Notes: generated by a model not told the origin, from the sequence alone. A stretch of DNA of 64,000 bases from JAHIKV01 sp963733145 (GCA_963733145.1 CAVTCJ010000005.1:558001-622000); one strand, 5' to 3'. Shown: positions 28,659 to 38,423, counted from the first letter of the stretch. Program-made: numbers and translations.

Positions 28659-30106
28659 ATGCCTACCAGCCACGATCCCGCCCATCGCTGCGGTTGTTGC
28701 GCGTCGATGGACCGCCGGAACTTCATCAGCACCGTTGGGCTGTCGGCCCTGGCGGCGCCGGGTGTGTTCGCCACGGCGTCGGCCGCCGCGGCCGATCCGA
28801 CGGCAAACGGCGCCAAACCGCGGGTCCGCGCCGTATTCTTGCGCCCAGGGAAGCGCACGTCTGGGGTTGGCCGGGCATCGCCTACGACTTCAATCGGTGG
28901 CAAGCCGGCTTCACCAAGACCATGGCCGACGCCGCCGCGAAACTTGGCGTGACGCTGGACGTCGGCGCGACGCCGATTGCCGACGCCGCGGACGTTGACG
29001 CGCTGTTGGCCGAGTGCCGGCGCTCGCCCCCCGACGGGATCATCGCCACCGTGATGTGTCTCGACCGCGACTGGCCGCAGGCCCACCGGTTCGTCGCCGA
29101 GCGGGGCGACGTACCCACGATCCTCTTCAGCCCGATGGGCACGTCCTTCACGCCCCATCTCCAGGCGCCGCGGCGGGCGAAATTCTGCTTCACCGCCTCG
29201 ACCCAAGACTTCGGCTGGCCGGCCACCGGCATGAAAATGATGCGGACGATTTGGGACATGAAGACCACGCGGATTTGCATCATCAACGGCGGCAAGACCG
29301 AGGATCAGCGACTGGACGCGGTGGGGACAACCCTGCACTACGTCCCGCTGAACCGCTGGACCGACGAATTGGCGAAGCAAGCGGCCGGCGGCGAGGTGGT
29401 GGCGTTGGCCGAGGAATTTTCTAAACAGGCGCGAAAAATCGTCGAGCCGCAACCGCGGGACGTGCTCGAGGCGGCCAAAAACTACTTCGTGGCCCGACGG
29501 ATCATGGCCGCGGAAAACTGCCGGGGAATCTCCTTGAATTGCCTGCACTTAGTTCGTACGGGCCGAATCCCCTGTCCGCCCTGCATGGCCTGGCAGCGGC
29601 TCAACGACGAGGGGAGCGTCGGCTGCTGCGAGTGCGATTGGAACGCGGCGATTTCGCTGCGGCTGTGCTCGCTACTCTGCGGGCGGCCGGGCTTCATGCA
29701 GGACCCGGTCCCCAACACCGTCAACGGGACCCTGATGGGCGCCCATTGCTCCTCGCCCGCCAGACTCCGCGGCCCCGACCAACCCGCCGAACCGCTCGTT
29801 CTCCGCAGCCACAGCGAATCGGGGATCGGCGTCTCGCCACAGGTAATCTGGCCGGTGGGCGAACCGGTTACCGTAATGAAGTTCGACGGGCCGAAGAAGA
29901 TGATCCTGGGCACGGGACGAGTCGTCTCAAATATCGACACCCCGCCCTGCGGCGGCTGCCGCACCTCGGTTGAACTGCAAATGGACAACGTGTCCGACCC
30001 CCGCGACTGCCAGGGCTTCCACCAACTTTTCATTCTCGGCCGACACGACCGGATGCTGGCTGCCTACTGCCGGTTGACCGGCATCGAGACGGCGCCGATC
30101 GCCTGA
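28659..30106 (+). CDS. Exported fucose-isomerase-like protein (frameshift near 28845)
   Basis: ATG 28659 opens MPTSHDPAHRCGCCASMDRR, then NFISTVGLSALAAPGVFATA, a Tat-type leader (DRRNFI). After a frame change near 28845 the protein reads GWPGIAYDFNRWQAGFTKTM, PPDGIIATVMCLDRDW, VPTILFSPMGTSF, ISLNCLHL, DEGSVGCCECDWNAAIS and GHHQ-type ends DCQGFHQLFILG. The layout (N-terminal Rossmann-like domain, then a CEXD catalytic-type motif and a C-terminal barrel) fits the L-fucose/arabinose isomerase fold (COG2407). The protein at 53870 is a second member. Substrate uncertain. Confidence 0.65.
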
Positions 30107-30119
30107 CAAAGGAGCCGGA

Positions 30120-32482
30120 ATGAAAAACCGCCCGTTGCATTTGTCTTCGGCGGCGGCGGTCCTCTTGACGCTGCCGGTCCTCGTCCTCGCCTGGCACTGC
30201 GGCGTTTCGGCAAGCGCGCGGGCCGAACCGGCCTCCGCGCTGCGGGGCGAAAAGGTCGCCGTCGAGGCGGAGTTGAAGGACGGACGGCTGATCGAGCGGT
30301 ATCTTGCCAAAAGCGGCGGAACATGGGTCGAAATCGCCACTTCGGGAAAGGGCCGCACGGCCGGGCCAATCTCGCTCGTCGCCGCCGACGGAACGCCGCT
30401 CGAAGCCGAAGTGAACGGCATTTCCGTGGCCGGAGACACTCTTACGGAGGTATTCAGCGCGGCCGGGCACCGCATCGTCAGGAAATTGACCATCGTCGGC
30501 GACGGATCGTGGATCCGGGTAGTCACGCGGTTCGAGCCTTCGCGACAAGTCGCTCTCAAGCGTGCAACGGATCAATACCACTTCTCTCACCGCGCGGACT
30601 GGACCTTTTCGCCCTCGGTGGGCGGGTTCAACCCGGACGCGCAATACAAGGCTCCCCTGATCCTCGTACAGAAAGACGGTTTGGCCCTGGGCATTATCCC
30701 CGACGTGACCGCGCTGCGACGAGAGGAGTTGAAACGCTGCAATCACGCTCTGGACCTCGACGTGCCGGGCGGTCCGCTCCTCTCGGTCGGTTTTATTCCC
30801 GCGCGGCGGATTTACCACTCGGTTTACGGTCCCGATCCCGACCGCACGTGGACCGTTGGCGGAGCGGTGGAGAACGCCTATTATCTGCTCGTAACCGCGT
30901 CGGCCGCGAAAAACCAGGCGTATCGGCAGGCCGTGCGATTTCTTTGGGAGCGGTTCGGCCGCGCCGAATTGGCCATCGCCGCCCGGCAACAGGCGGGCAC
31001 GGCCCCCGAGTATCGCTCGCTGGCCTTGTGGGACGATTGGCGAAAGCAAGTCTGGGAGCGGGAATCCGTTGACAAATGGCTCCCCGTGCCGCTTCCGGAT
31101 GGCTCGACCGGCGGCGGCGTGCTGACTCGGCGTTGGGGACCGGGACCATCCGTTTATCTCTCCTCGTGGTTCAACACGCTGCGGACTTCGTTCGGCATGG
31201 CGCTCTACGCCAGACGATCGGGCCACGAAAAGTTGCTCCGTATGGCGGAACAGACGGTCGTGCTTGCGCTTCAGGCCCCCGGCCGCGACGGCGCGTTCAA
31301 GTGCATCGCCGTGCCGGTCGAGGACGGCAAGTCCGCGGTCTGGGCCGCCGGCGACGGCTGCGGCCCTAGCACGAAAGACGGATTCCTCGGCTACGACATG
31401 TGCTGGACCGGATATTGGCTGCTTCGCTGGCGTGCGGCGGGATTGCCCGGCGGCGCAGGAATCCTCCAACGCTGCCGGCATTTGGCCCGATCCATGATCG
31501 CCCGGCAGGCGGCCGACGGCATGTTGCCCACCCGCTTCAACGAGGACGGCTCCGTCGATGAGAAGCTCTCCCGCCGGGTTAAGGCCGAGACTGGGCCCGT
31601 GGTCCTGTTCCTGCTGGAGTTGTACGGCCAGGACCGGAATCCGGCGTATCTCGCGGCCGCCGAGAAAGGCCTCTCGTTCTTGGATCGCAAGGTGATCCCT
31701 TTGCGCCAGTGGTACGACTACGAGACGTTTTGGAGTTGCGCCTGCGCAGAGTGATGTTCGACCAGCGGACGGCCCAATGGCCGGCGAACAATCTCGCCTT
31801 GTCGCAGTCCGTGGAGGCGTATTTGAGGGCTTATCAGACCACGGGCAAGGCGCGCTATCTGGCCACGGGCGAAGCCCTGCTCGACTACCTCTTGCTCTAT
31901 CAGCAGTGCTGGACAAACCCGCTCGTCGACGACCTCTCTTGTCCCGCGATGCTGCTCGGCGGCTTCACCACGCAGAACTCCGACGCCGAATGGTCCGACG
32001 CCAGACAGAGCCAATGCGGAAATATCCTCCTGGACTACTATCGGGCGACGGGGAAGGTCGAGTATTTGGAACGCGGGGTGGCCGCGCTCCGCGCCCAGTT
32101 TCCCGTCTCTCCCGCCGAAAACTGGGCCCACGTGGGATACGGCAAGAAGGCCGGCGTCAGCAGTTTCCATTGGGGTACGGGCAGCGGCATGGCGGGCATA
32201 GAAATTGAGGAAGAGTTCCTGCGGGACGCCGTCGTGGACGTTGCCGCCGGCCGCGGCGTGGGCGTGAACGGGTTGAATCTCGACGAATGTTCGGTCGACA
32301 ACGACGGAATTGCGTTAAAGCTCTCCAGCCCCTTCACCTGGCCGCGGCAGCCCGTGGTTGTGTTCCGCCACACAAAGCCGCAGCGGCAATACCATATCCG
32401 CGTTAACGGGATCGGCGTCGGCGTTCGGAGCGGCGCTGACTTGGAGAAAGGGTTGCCCGTCACGGCGACCGAACTGCCGTAA
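30120..32482 (+). CDS. Secreted large glycan-active protein candidate, (alpha/alpha)6-like (frameshift near 31740)
   Basis: It starts 14 bases after the previous stop. The signal peptide region (SSAAAVLLTLPVLVLAW) precedes a beta-rich N-terminal domain (residues about 40-280), then helical repeats: SVYLSSWFNTLRTSFGMALY, YDMCWTGYWLLRWRAAG, ARSMIARQAADGMLPTRF, and, after a frame change near 31740, SVEAYLRAYQTTGKARYLAT and WAHVGYGKKAGVSSFHWGTG. Such helix pairs suggest an (alpha/alpha)6 toroid as in many glycosidases and lyases. About 787 residues. It ends locus 2. Family not identified with confidence. Confidence 0.6.
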
Positions 32483-32559
32483 AACACTACGGCGTCGTTC
32501 GCACGAGTCTTATCGGGGGAAACGCGGTCATTTTCGCCGTAATCGTTCACGGGGCATCC

Positions 32560-32621
32560 GTCATTTCAAGCGCAGCGAAGAATCTCCACGTTTCGAGACC
32601 CTTCGCTTCGCTCAGGGTGAC
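32560..32621. repeat. TGAGCG-AGCGAAGAATC palindrome, copy 2
   Basis: GTCATTTCAAGCGCAGCGAA at the left and TTCGCTTCGCTCAGGGTGAC at the right form imperfect inverted arms. Confidence 0.75.
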
Positions 32622-32629
32622 AGGATCGC

Positions 32630-32707
32630 AGGGTGGGACAAGCGAAGCGCGGTCCCACCCTGTTTTTCGCCGCTATTGGTGGGACCGCGCTTCGCTTGTC
32701 CCACCCT
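32630..32707. repeat. GGTGGGACAAGC palindrome with perfect 30-base arms
   Basis: Arms 32630-32659 and 32678-32707 are exact inverted repeats containing GGGTGGGACAAGCGAAGCGC, separated by 18 bases. A second copy at 38011-38217 is interrupted by other elements. Confidence 0.9.
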
Positions 32708-32819
32708 ACGCCCGCTTTCCGCAACAGACGCAGATTAGGAGATATGAACGCATTGCCGGTTCGGCTTGACGGATGGCCGTAAATTGGGACAATTAGGAAC
32801 CATTCTGATGGAGGTTCCG

Positions 32820-33560
32820 ATGTCCCGATTTGCCGTGATCTTGCCCGCCGCCGGCCGCGGCACCCGCTTCCACGACAAGAGCTACAAGAAGGCGTTCGTC
32901 CCGCTGGCCAACAAGGCCCTCTGGCTGCACTCGGCCGAGCGCTTCCTCGGCCGCTCCGACGTGGTGCAGACGATCCTGGTCATCGCGGCCGAGGACCGCG
33001 AGCAGTTCTTCTTCAAGTTCGGGGCGAATGTCGCCATTTTGGGCATCGAAGTGGTCGACGGCGGGGCCGAACGGGCCGACTCGATCCAGGCCGCCTTGGG
33101 ACACATCAAGCCACAGGCCGAGTACATCTGCGTCCACGACGCCGCCCGGCCTTGCCTGGCCGACGCCTGGATCGACGCGGTCTTCGCCGCCGCCGAGAAG
33201 ACGGGGGCGGCGATTCTGGCCGTGCCCGTCCCCGGCACGCTCAAAAAGGTCGGCCCCGATCGGACGATCATCGAAACCGTCGCCCGTGAGGGGCTCTGGG
33301 AGGCCCAAACCCCGCAGGTCTTCCGCCGCGAACTGCTGTTCGAGGCCTACGCCAAGCGGGCGGGCTTCCAGGCCACCGACGACGCCCAGTTGGTCGAGCG
33401 GATCGGCCATCCGGTGACGGTCGTCCCCGGCTCGCCGATCAACATCAAGATCACCACCAAGGAGGACCAGCGCCTGGCCGAGCATTCGCTAAAGGCATTG
33501 CCCAAGCCGAAGCTCGACGGCCCGCTGCATCCGTTCGCCGATGGGGATAAATGGAGATGA
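32820..33560 (+). CDS. ispD: 2-C-methyl-D-erythritol 4-phosphate cytidylyltransferase
   Basis: IspD joins CTP to methylerythritol phosphate in the MEP isoprenoid pathway. ATG 32820 has GGAGG six bases upstream. The nucleotide-binding opening VILPAAGRGTRF is a slightly altered form of the usual AAAGxGxRM. VHDAARPC (CTP-site Asp), EAQTPQVFRRELL and TDDAQLVERIG follow in the normal order. The 246-residue length fits. A C-terminal tail (KLDGPLHPFADGDKWR) extends past the fold. It lies before tyrS on the same strand. Confidence 0.93.
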   Translation: MSRFAVILPAAGRGTRFHDKSYKKAFVPLANKALWLHSAERFLGRSDVVQTILVIAAEDREQFFFKFGANVAILGIEVVDGGAERADSIQAALGHIKPQAEYICVHDAARPCLADAWIDAVFAAAEKTGAAILAVPVPGTLKKVGPDRTIIETVAREGLWEAQTPQVFRRELLFEAYAKRAGFQATDDAQLVERIGHPVTVVPGSPINIKITTKEDQRLAEHSLKALPKPKLDGPLHPFADGDKWR

Positions 33561-33629
33561 GGCTACTTACGGCTTGCAATTATGCGTTGCAGATTGCTGC
33601 TAAACCGCAAGCGGTTGCTGTTGCCGAAT

Positions 33630-33660
33630 ACTAGCCACTAGCCACTAACCACTAGCCACT
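33630..33660 (+). repeat. Four tandem ACTAGCC heptamers just before tyrS
   Basis: ACTAGCC, ACTAGCC, ACTAACC, ACTAGCC then ACT, ending five bases before ATG 33665. The array takes the place where a ribosome binding site would normally lie. Confidence 0.95.
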
Positions 33661-33664
33661 TCCG

Positions 33665-34945
33665 ATGCAAGACATCATTTCCGAACTCTCCTGGCGCGGC
33701 CTGATCAACCAGACCACCGACGACGCCAACCTGCCCCGGCTGCTGATGGAAAAGCCGCGGACCGTCTACGCCGGCTTCGATCCCACGGCCGACAGCCTGC
33801 ACGTCGGGCACCTGATGGCCCTGATGATTCTGCGGCGGTTCCAGCAGGCCGGGCATCGGCCCATCGCCGTCGTCGGCGGGGCCACCGGAATGATCGGCGA
33901 CCCCAGCGGAAAAAGCGAGGAACGCAACCTCCTCTCGCTGGACGACCTCCAGGCGAACATCGCCGGCATGAGCCCGCAGTTGCAACGCTTTCTCGACTTC
34001 GATTGCGGCGAAAACTCGGCCATTCTGACCAACAACTACGAATGGACCGGGCGGTTCGGCTACATCGAATTCCTCCGCGACATCGGCAAGCACGTGCCCG
34101 TAGGTGTGATGCTGGCCAAAGACTCCGTCCGCAGCCGCCTGCAACGCGAGGAGGGCGGCATGAGCTACACCGAGTTCAGCTACATGCTCCTGCAGGCCTA
34201 CGATTTCGTCCATTTGTACGAGCGGTTCGGCTGCGAGTTGCAGGTGGGCGGGAGCGACCAGTGGGGGAACATCACCGCCGGCATCGACCTCGCGCGGCGG
34301 CTCTGCGGCGTGCAGCTTTACGGCTGCACCTGCCCCCTGCTGACCCGTAGCGACGGCATCAAGATGGGCAAGACCGAGTCCGGCGCCCTCTGGCTCTCGG
34401 CCGAGCGGACCAGCCCCTACCAGTTCCATCAATACTGGATCAACCTGGACGACGCCGACGTGGGCCGCTGCCTGCGGTTCTTCACCGACCTTGGGCGGGA
34501 GGAGATCGACGCCCTGCTGACCGAGCACCAGGCCGATCCGGGCCGCCGTGCGGCGCAGCGCCGGCTGGCCGTCGAACTGACCCGCCTGGTGCATGGTGAT
34601 GAAGGACTTCGCTCGGCCGAGCGGGCCACGGAGGTCTTCTTCGGCGCCGAAATCCGCGAACTGAACGACGCCCAACTGGCCGGCATCTTCGCCGACGTGC
34701 CCAGCAAGGAGTTGCCCCGGGCGACGCTCGACGGGGGACTGCCGATCATCAACGCCCTGGTCCACGCCGGCCTCTGCAAGAACAAGAGCGAGGCCCGGCG
34801 GATCATCACCCAAGGCGGGGCCTACGTGAACAACCGCCGCGTCGAGGGCATCGAAACCGTCCTCGACAAAGACCATCTGGCCGGCGAAACCACCATGATC
34901 CTCCGCACGGGCAAGAAGAGTTACGCCCTGCTGCGGTTTGTGTAG
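33665..34945 (+). CDS. tyrS: Tyrosyl-tRNA synthetase
   Basis: The 426-residue class I synthetase charges tRNA-Tyr in the cytoplasm. Seen in order: YAGFDPTADSLHVGHL (HIGH motif at residues 46-49), GGATGMIGDPSGKSEER, LLQAYDFVHLY, VGGSDQWGNITAGI, KMGKTESGALWL (KMSKS motif), and a C-terminal S4 RNA-binding domain (NKSEARRIITQGGAYVNNRR). The frame is intact. No ribosome binding site is visible because four heptamers occupy the leader. It follows ispD on the same strand. Confidence 0.96.
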   Translation: MQDIISELSWRGLINQTTDDANLPRLLMEKPRTVYAGFDPTADSLHVGHLMALMILRRFQQAGHRPIAVVGGATGMIGDPSGKSEERNLLSLDDLQANIAGMSPQLQRFLDFDCGENSAILTNNYEWTGRFGYIEFLRDIGKHVPVGVMLAKDSVRSRLQREEGGMSYTEFSYMLLQAYDFVHLYERFGCELQVGGSDQWGNITAGIDLARRLCGVQLYGCTCPLLTRSDGIKMGKTESGALWLSAERTSPYQFHQYWINLDDADVGRCLRFFTDLGREEIDALLTEHQADPGRRAAQRRLAVELTRLVHGDEGLRSAERATEVFFGAEIRELNDAQLAGIFADVPSKELPRATLDGGLPIINALVHAGLCKNKSEARRIITQGGAYVNNRRVEGIETVLDKDHLAGETTMILRTGKKSYALLRFV

Positions 34946-34980
34946 AGATGCTGCCGATGCCGGCCTGCGAGATGACTCAC

Positions 34981-35325
34981 ATGACATTTCATATCAGCAT
35001 TACGGAAGACGCCGAGTCGCAATGGCGAGCATTGCCCGCACGGCAACAACGGCTGCTGGAGACGGCTATCAAAGCCCGTCTTGTCCATCAACCGACTACC
35101 CCCACCAAGGCCGTCAAGCGGCTTCGTCCGAACCCCTTTGCGGAATATGAACTGCGTGTCGGCGACCTCAGAGTGCTGTATAATGTCGAAGGGACGGAAG
35201 TCGTGCTGCTGGTCGTGGGGCGCAAGATCGGAAACAAGCTGATTGTGAAAGGAGCGGAGTTTCATGGACATCAAGACAATCCCCCTGAGTCGGCTGGAGA
35301 CGGACCTTCAGGCGACGCTGGTTGA
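34981..35325 (+). CDS. RelE/ParE-type toxin
   Basis: From ATG 34981 (MTFHISITEDAESQW) the protein shows the RelE/ParE fold: LPARQQRLLETAIKARL, then KRLRPNPFAEYELRVGDLRV, LYNVEGTEVVLLVVGRKIGN. Members cleave mRNA or block gyrase. It is the first gene of a pair: the antitoxin start lies 62 bases inside this gene, an order reversed from the common antitoxin-first layout. The last 20 residues (after KGAEFHGH) lie in the overlap and may be non-essential. Confidence 0.8.
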   Translation: MTFHISITEDAESQWRALPARQQRLLETAIKARLVHQPTTPTKAVKRLRPNPFAEYELRVGDLRVLYNVEGTEVVLLVVGRKIGNKLIVKGAEFHGHQDNPPESAGDGPSGDAG

Positions 35326-35512
35326 GTGTGCGGATTCGGGACAAGCGGTCGTGGTCACTTTGCCCGATCAACGGCTGGTTGCCATCCAGTCGCTAGACGC
35401 GGGAGAAGACGATTCGCTGTTGGACGATCTGCTCCAATCGAACGCGGAATTCCAGGCCCTGGTGGCCAAGTCGAAGGCCGGCCGGCGCAGGCCGTTTCCG
35501 CCCGAGCGATAA
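35264..35512 (+). CDS. Phd/YefM-like antitoxin
   Basis: The 82-residue protein begins MDIKTIPLSRLETDLQATL, followed by VVVTLPDQRLVAIQSLD, the Phd/YefM opening that forms the DNA-binding and dimer part. The acidic LDAGEDDSLLDDLLQ helix probably contacts the toxin. It overlaps the toxin gene upstream, so both are made from one transcript that it presumably represses. Confidence 0.78.
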   Translation: MDIKTIPLSRLETDLQATLVECADSGQAVVVTLPDQRLVAIQSLDAGEDDSLLDDLLQSNAEFQALVAKSKAGRRRPFPPER

Positions 35513-35623
35513 AAGACGGCTGAGACTGTTGAAGGGGCCTTTGCCCTGGAACAGCCGATCGTTGTATTTGCAGGATACTTTGCTAACCTGAGAAAGAGCC
35601 TCATCCCCGAGCAAGGTCTTATT

Positions 35624-35824
35624 ATGAGACTCAGGACAACCGGTAAAATGGGCAACCGGGGTTCAGTCGTGATTCGTGCAAAATTACGCCGTCTTTTCGG
35701 GATGGAAGAAGGTTCGTATGTGGTCATAGAACAGCGGCAAGATTTCCTGTTGCTGAGACCCGCGCACGCCGCGCCGGAGGAAACCTATTCGCCGGAGCGA
35801 AAGGCGGAATTAAGACTCCCATGA
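35624..35824 (+). CDS. AbrB/SpoVT-type swapped-hairpin antitoxin-like protein
   Basis: Sixty-six residues with the AbrB pattern: GNRGSVVIRAKLRRLFGMEE, then GSYVVIEQRQDFLLLRP. Such proteins bind DNA as dimers and usually precede PIN toxins, but no PIN gene follows. Instead the stop overlaps the start of a membrane protein gene by ATGA, so it may regulate that gene or be an orphan antitoxin. Confidence 0.7.
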   Translation: MRLRTTGKMGNRGSVVIRAKLRRLFGMEEGSYVVIEQRQDFLLLRPAHAAPEETYSPERKAELRLP

Positions 35825-36501
35825 CCTTCAGACTCCGCGTATCGCTGTTGTTTCTCGGCGGCCTGGTGGTGCTGGCGTTGTTTGCCTTGTTGTTGCTGTA
35901 CATTGCCGCGCGGCACGTGCCCGAGTTCTACCGCTCGGCCCTGGAAATCCCCCAGGAAAAGCTGCAACAGGGGAGCGATGACATGATCCGCCAGGCGGCG
36001 GCCTTGGAAAGCGCCGCCAACAAGGAAGGACATTGGGAAGCGCTCATCACCGCCGAGGAAATCAACGGCTGGCTGGCCGTCGATCTGAAGAAGAACCATG
36101 CGGAGTCGCTCCCCCCGACGATCAGCGATCCCCGCGTGGCCATCGGCAAAGAAGGAATCACGCTGGCCTGCCGCTATGGGGAAGACAGCGGAAGCTACAT
36201 CTTGAACCTGACAATCGCCCCATACGTCGCCGAGGAGAACGTCCTGGCCCTGCGGATTGTCCGTGCCCGGGTGGGACTGTTCCCGTTGGCGTTGAAACCG
36301 ATAACCGATCGCATTACCGCGGCGGCCCGCGAGATGCAACTCCATCTGGAATGGCGCCGCGGCGGCGGCGATCCGGTCGCTTTGCTCTCCTTGCCCGACG
36401 TGGCCGAAGGCCGGCGCACCGTGAAAATCGACGCCATCCGCCTCGGCGACGGTGAAATTTACATCTCCGGCACGACCGAGAAAAAGAAACCGCAGAAATA
36501 G
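35821..36501 (+). CDS. Single-TM planctomycete protein of unknown function
   Basis: It starts MTFRLRVSLLFLGGLVVLAL with one N-terminal membrane helix (about residues 7-30), then an extracytoplasmic alpha/beta domain (EFYRSALEIPQEKLQQGSDD, ITAEEINGWLAVDLKKN, LNLTIAPYVAEENVLALRI, LPDVAEGRRTVKIDAIRL). The frame is intact over 226 residues and translationally coupled to the AbrB-like gene. The arrangement resembles conserved planctomycete membrane proteins of unknown function. Confidence 0.7.
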   Translation: MTFRLRVSLLFLGGLVVLALFALLLLYIAARHVPEFYRSALEIPQEKLQQGSDDMIRQAAALESAANKEGHWEALITAEEINGWLAVDLKKNHAESLPPTISDPRVAIGKEGITLACRYGEDSGSYILNLTIAPYVAEENVLALRIVRARVGLFPLALKPITDRITAAAREMQLHLEWRRGGGDPVALLSLPDVAEGRRTVKIDAIRLGDGEIYISGTTEKKKPQK

Positions 36502-36577
36502 CGGAAAAATGATTTGCCGCCCGACGAAAAACCAGTGGTGACATCGCCCATCGAATTATCGTAAGTTGCACAATATC

Positions 36578-36643
36578 GTTTAGCAGCCGCCGGCACGGCG
36601 GCTTGCACCGGAATCGGGGCCGTCGAGCCGACGGCCGCTAAAC
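36578..36643. repeat. CGTTTAGC-GCCG palindrome upstream of the response regulator
   Basis: CGTTTAGCAGCCGCCGGCAC at the left and GAGCCGACGGCCGCTAAACG at the right form an imperfect hairpin 28 bases before ATG 36672. A related partial copy (CTAGCAGCCG...GGCACGGCGGCTTGC) is at 8434-8460. Confidence 0.7.
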
Positions 36644-36671
36644 GGCAAGTGCAACACATATCCGGTGCTTT

Positions 36672-37999
36672 ATGGCTGAAACCAAACGCACAATCCTGGT
36701 GGTCGATGACGACGTGTCCCAGCGCCGCCTGCTGGGCGATTTCGTCGCCGCGCTCGATTTCCGCGCGGCCGAAGCCGGCTCGGCCGAGGAGGCGCTGGAG
36801 TTCATCCGCCGCACGCCGCCCGACATGGTGCTGCTGGATGTCCGGCTGCCGGGCATGGACGGCGTCACCGCCCTGGGCGAAATCCGCAAAATCGCCGGCG
36901 CCCTGCCCGTGCTCCTGATTACCGCCCACGGCGAACTGCGTCAGGCGGTCGAGGCCATCAAGAGCGGCGCCGACGACTACCTGCTCAAGCCGCTGGACCT
37001 CGACGAGTTGGAGGCGGCCATCGTCGATGCGATCGGAGCGTCCGGCGTCCGGCCGGCGAAGGACCGCGCCTTGCCCGACCTGCCCAAGGAATTCATCTGC
37101 CACAGCGCGGCCATGCGGCACGTGCTGGAGACGGCCCTGGTGGTGGCCCCCTCGACCGCGCCCGTGCTGATCCTCGGCCCCAGCGGCGTGGGCAAGGAGG
37201 TCGTCGCCGAGCTGATCCACCGCTGGAGTCCGCGGCGCAGGGCCCGCTGGTCGTGGCCAACTGCGCCGGCCTGCCCGAGTCGCTGATCGAGAGCGAATTG
37301 TTCGGCCACACCCAGGGCGCGTTCACCGGGGCCGATTCGGCCCGGCAGGGGTTCTTCCGCGCGGCCGACGGCGGAACGCTGTTTCTCGACGAGATCGGCG
37401 ACCTGCCGCTGCACTTGCAGCCGAAGCTGCTCCGCGCCCTGGAATCGGGGCAGATTACACCCGTCGGCAGCGACAAGGCCGTCGAGGTCGATACCCGGCT
37501 GGTGGCGGCCACCAACCGCGACCTGGGCGAGGCGGTCCGCGCCGGCAAGTTCCGCGACGATCTGTATTACCGCATCAACGTCGTCGAGCTAATCGTCCCG
37601 GCGCTTGCCGAGCGGTCGGAGGACGTGCTGCCGCTGGCCCGGCGGTTCGCCGTCGAGTTCGCGGGCGGGCCGGTCCGGCTCTCGCCCCGGGCGACGCAGT
37701 GTCTGCTGGCCTATCGTTGGCCGGGCAACGTCCGCGAGTTGCGGAACGCGATTCAGCGGGCGTGCCTCCTCTGCCGCGGCGACGTGATCCTGCCCGAACA
37801 CCTGCCGCCCAAGCTCTCGGCCCTAGCCGCCGACGCCACCCCGGAAGAGGCCCCCGCCGGCCGGCTCTCGCAGGTCGAGCGGGCGACCATCCTCGCCACC
37901 CTCGAAGAGTGCGGCGGCAATCGCACCCAGACCGCCATAAAACTCGGCATCAGCCGCCGATCCCTGATCTACAAGCTCCGCGCGATGGAGAGCGAATAA
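36672..37999 (+). CDS. NtrC-family sigma-54-dependent response regulator (frameshift near 37238)
   Basis: The receiver domain (ILVVDDDVSQRRLLGDF; phospho-acceptor Asp56 in LLDVRLPG; Lys in LLKPLDL) is followed by the AAA+ domain: Walker A GPSGVGKE, then GAFTGA (sigma-54 contact), Walker B TLFLDEIGDLPL, and arginine-finger region FRDDLYYRINV. A Fis-type HTH (NRTQTAIKLGISRRSLIYKL) closes it. One G is missing near 37238 (PRR to QGPLVVANCAG). About 442 residues. No histidine kinase lies beside it. Targets and signal unknown. Confidence 0.9.
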
Positions 38000-38010
38000 T
38001 CCAAACACGT

Positions 38011-38217
38011 AGGGTGGGACAAGCTTTACGCGGTCCCACCACCATTTTCGCCGTTATTGGTGGGACTGCGCTAACCCGGATTATTCATAAACACGAAGGA
38101 ACATTGTCATTCTGAGCGCAGCGAAGAATCTGGGCTGTTTGCGGCGCATCGGAGATCCTTCGCTGCGCTCAGGATGACGTTTATGAATAATCCGGGTTAA
38201 AGCTTGTCCCATCCTAC
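38011..38217. repeat. Triple-nested palindromic elements
   Basis: Outermost: the GGTGGGACAAGC palindrome (38011-38072 and 38199-38217, ends AGGGTGGGACAAGCTTTA and TAAAGCTTGTCCCATCCT). Inside it: AACCCGGATTATTCATAAA (38073-38091) and its complement (38180-38198), identical but for one base to the ends of the IS1380 remnant at 58150-59023. Innermost: the TGAGCG palindrome, 38106-38178. Confidence 0.9.
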
Positions 38218-38423
38218 TTTTCTCTCTCTACATTCCCCCCTCCCTCGTCTCTTTTCTCTCTTCCCGCTCCCCGCCCCCAGGGTGTTGCCCAACTGCGTCC
38301 ACAACGCTATCATAGGCGAGTCGAGGGGGCCAAAGGCGCTGCCGGGCGGACCGCGGATGGCGGATCAACGGCTGCTCCCCTCATTCATCTCAAATCACCG
38401 CAATTTATCCGGGAGGGACCATC

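Larger units (their letters stand above)
32483..32819. other. Intergenic region with two palindromic elements
   Basis: It contains the TGAGCG-family palindrome (32560-32621) and the GGTGGGAC palindrome (32630-32707). A ribosome binding site GGAGG at 32810-32814 precedes ispD. No gene is visible. Confidence 0.6.

Noticed and set aside
16952..30090. Long open frames on the minus strand opposite GH2, PEP-CTERM and isomerase genes
   Set aside because: They are antisense shadows caused by high GC and codon bias; no protein family was recognised in them.
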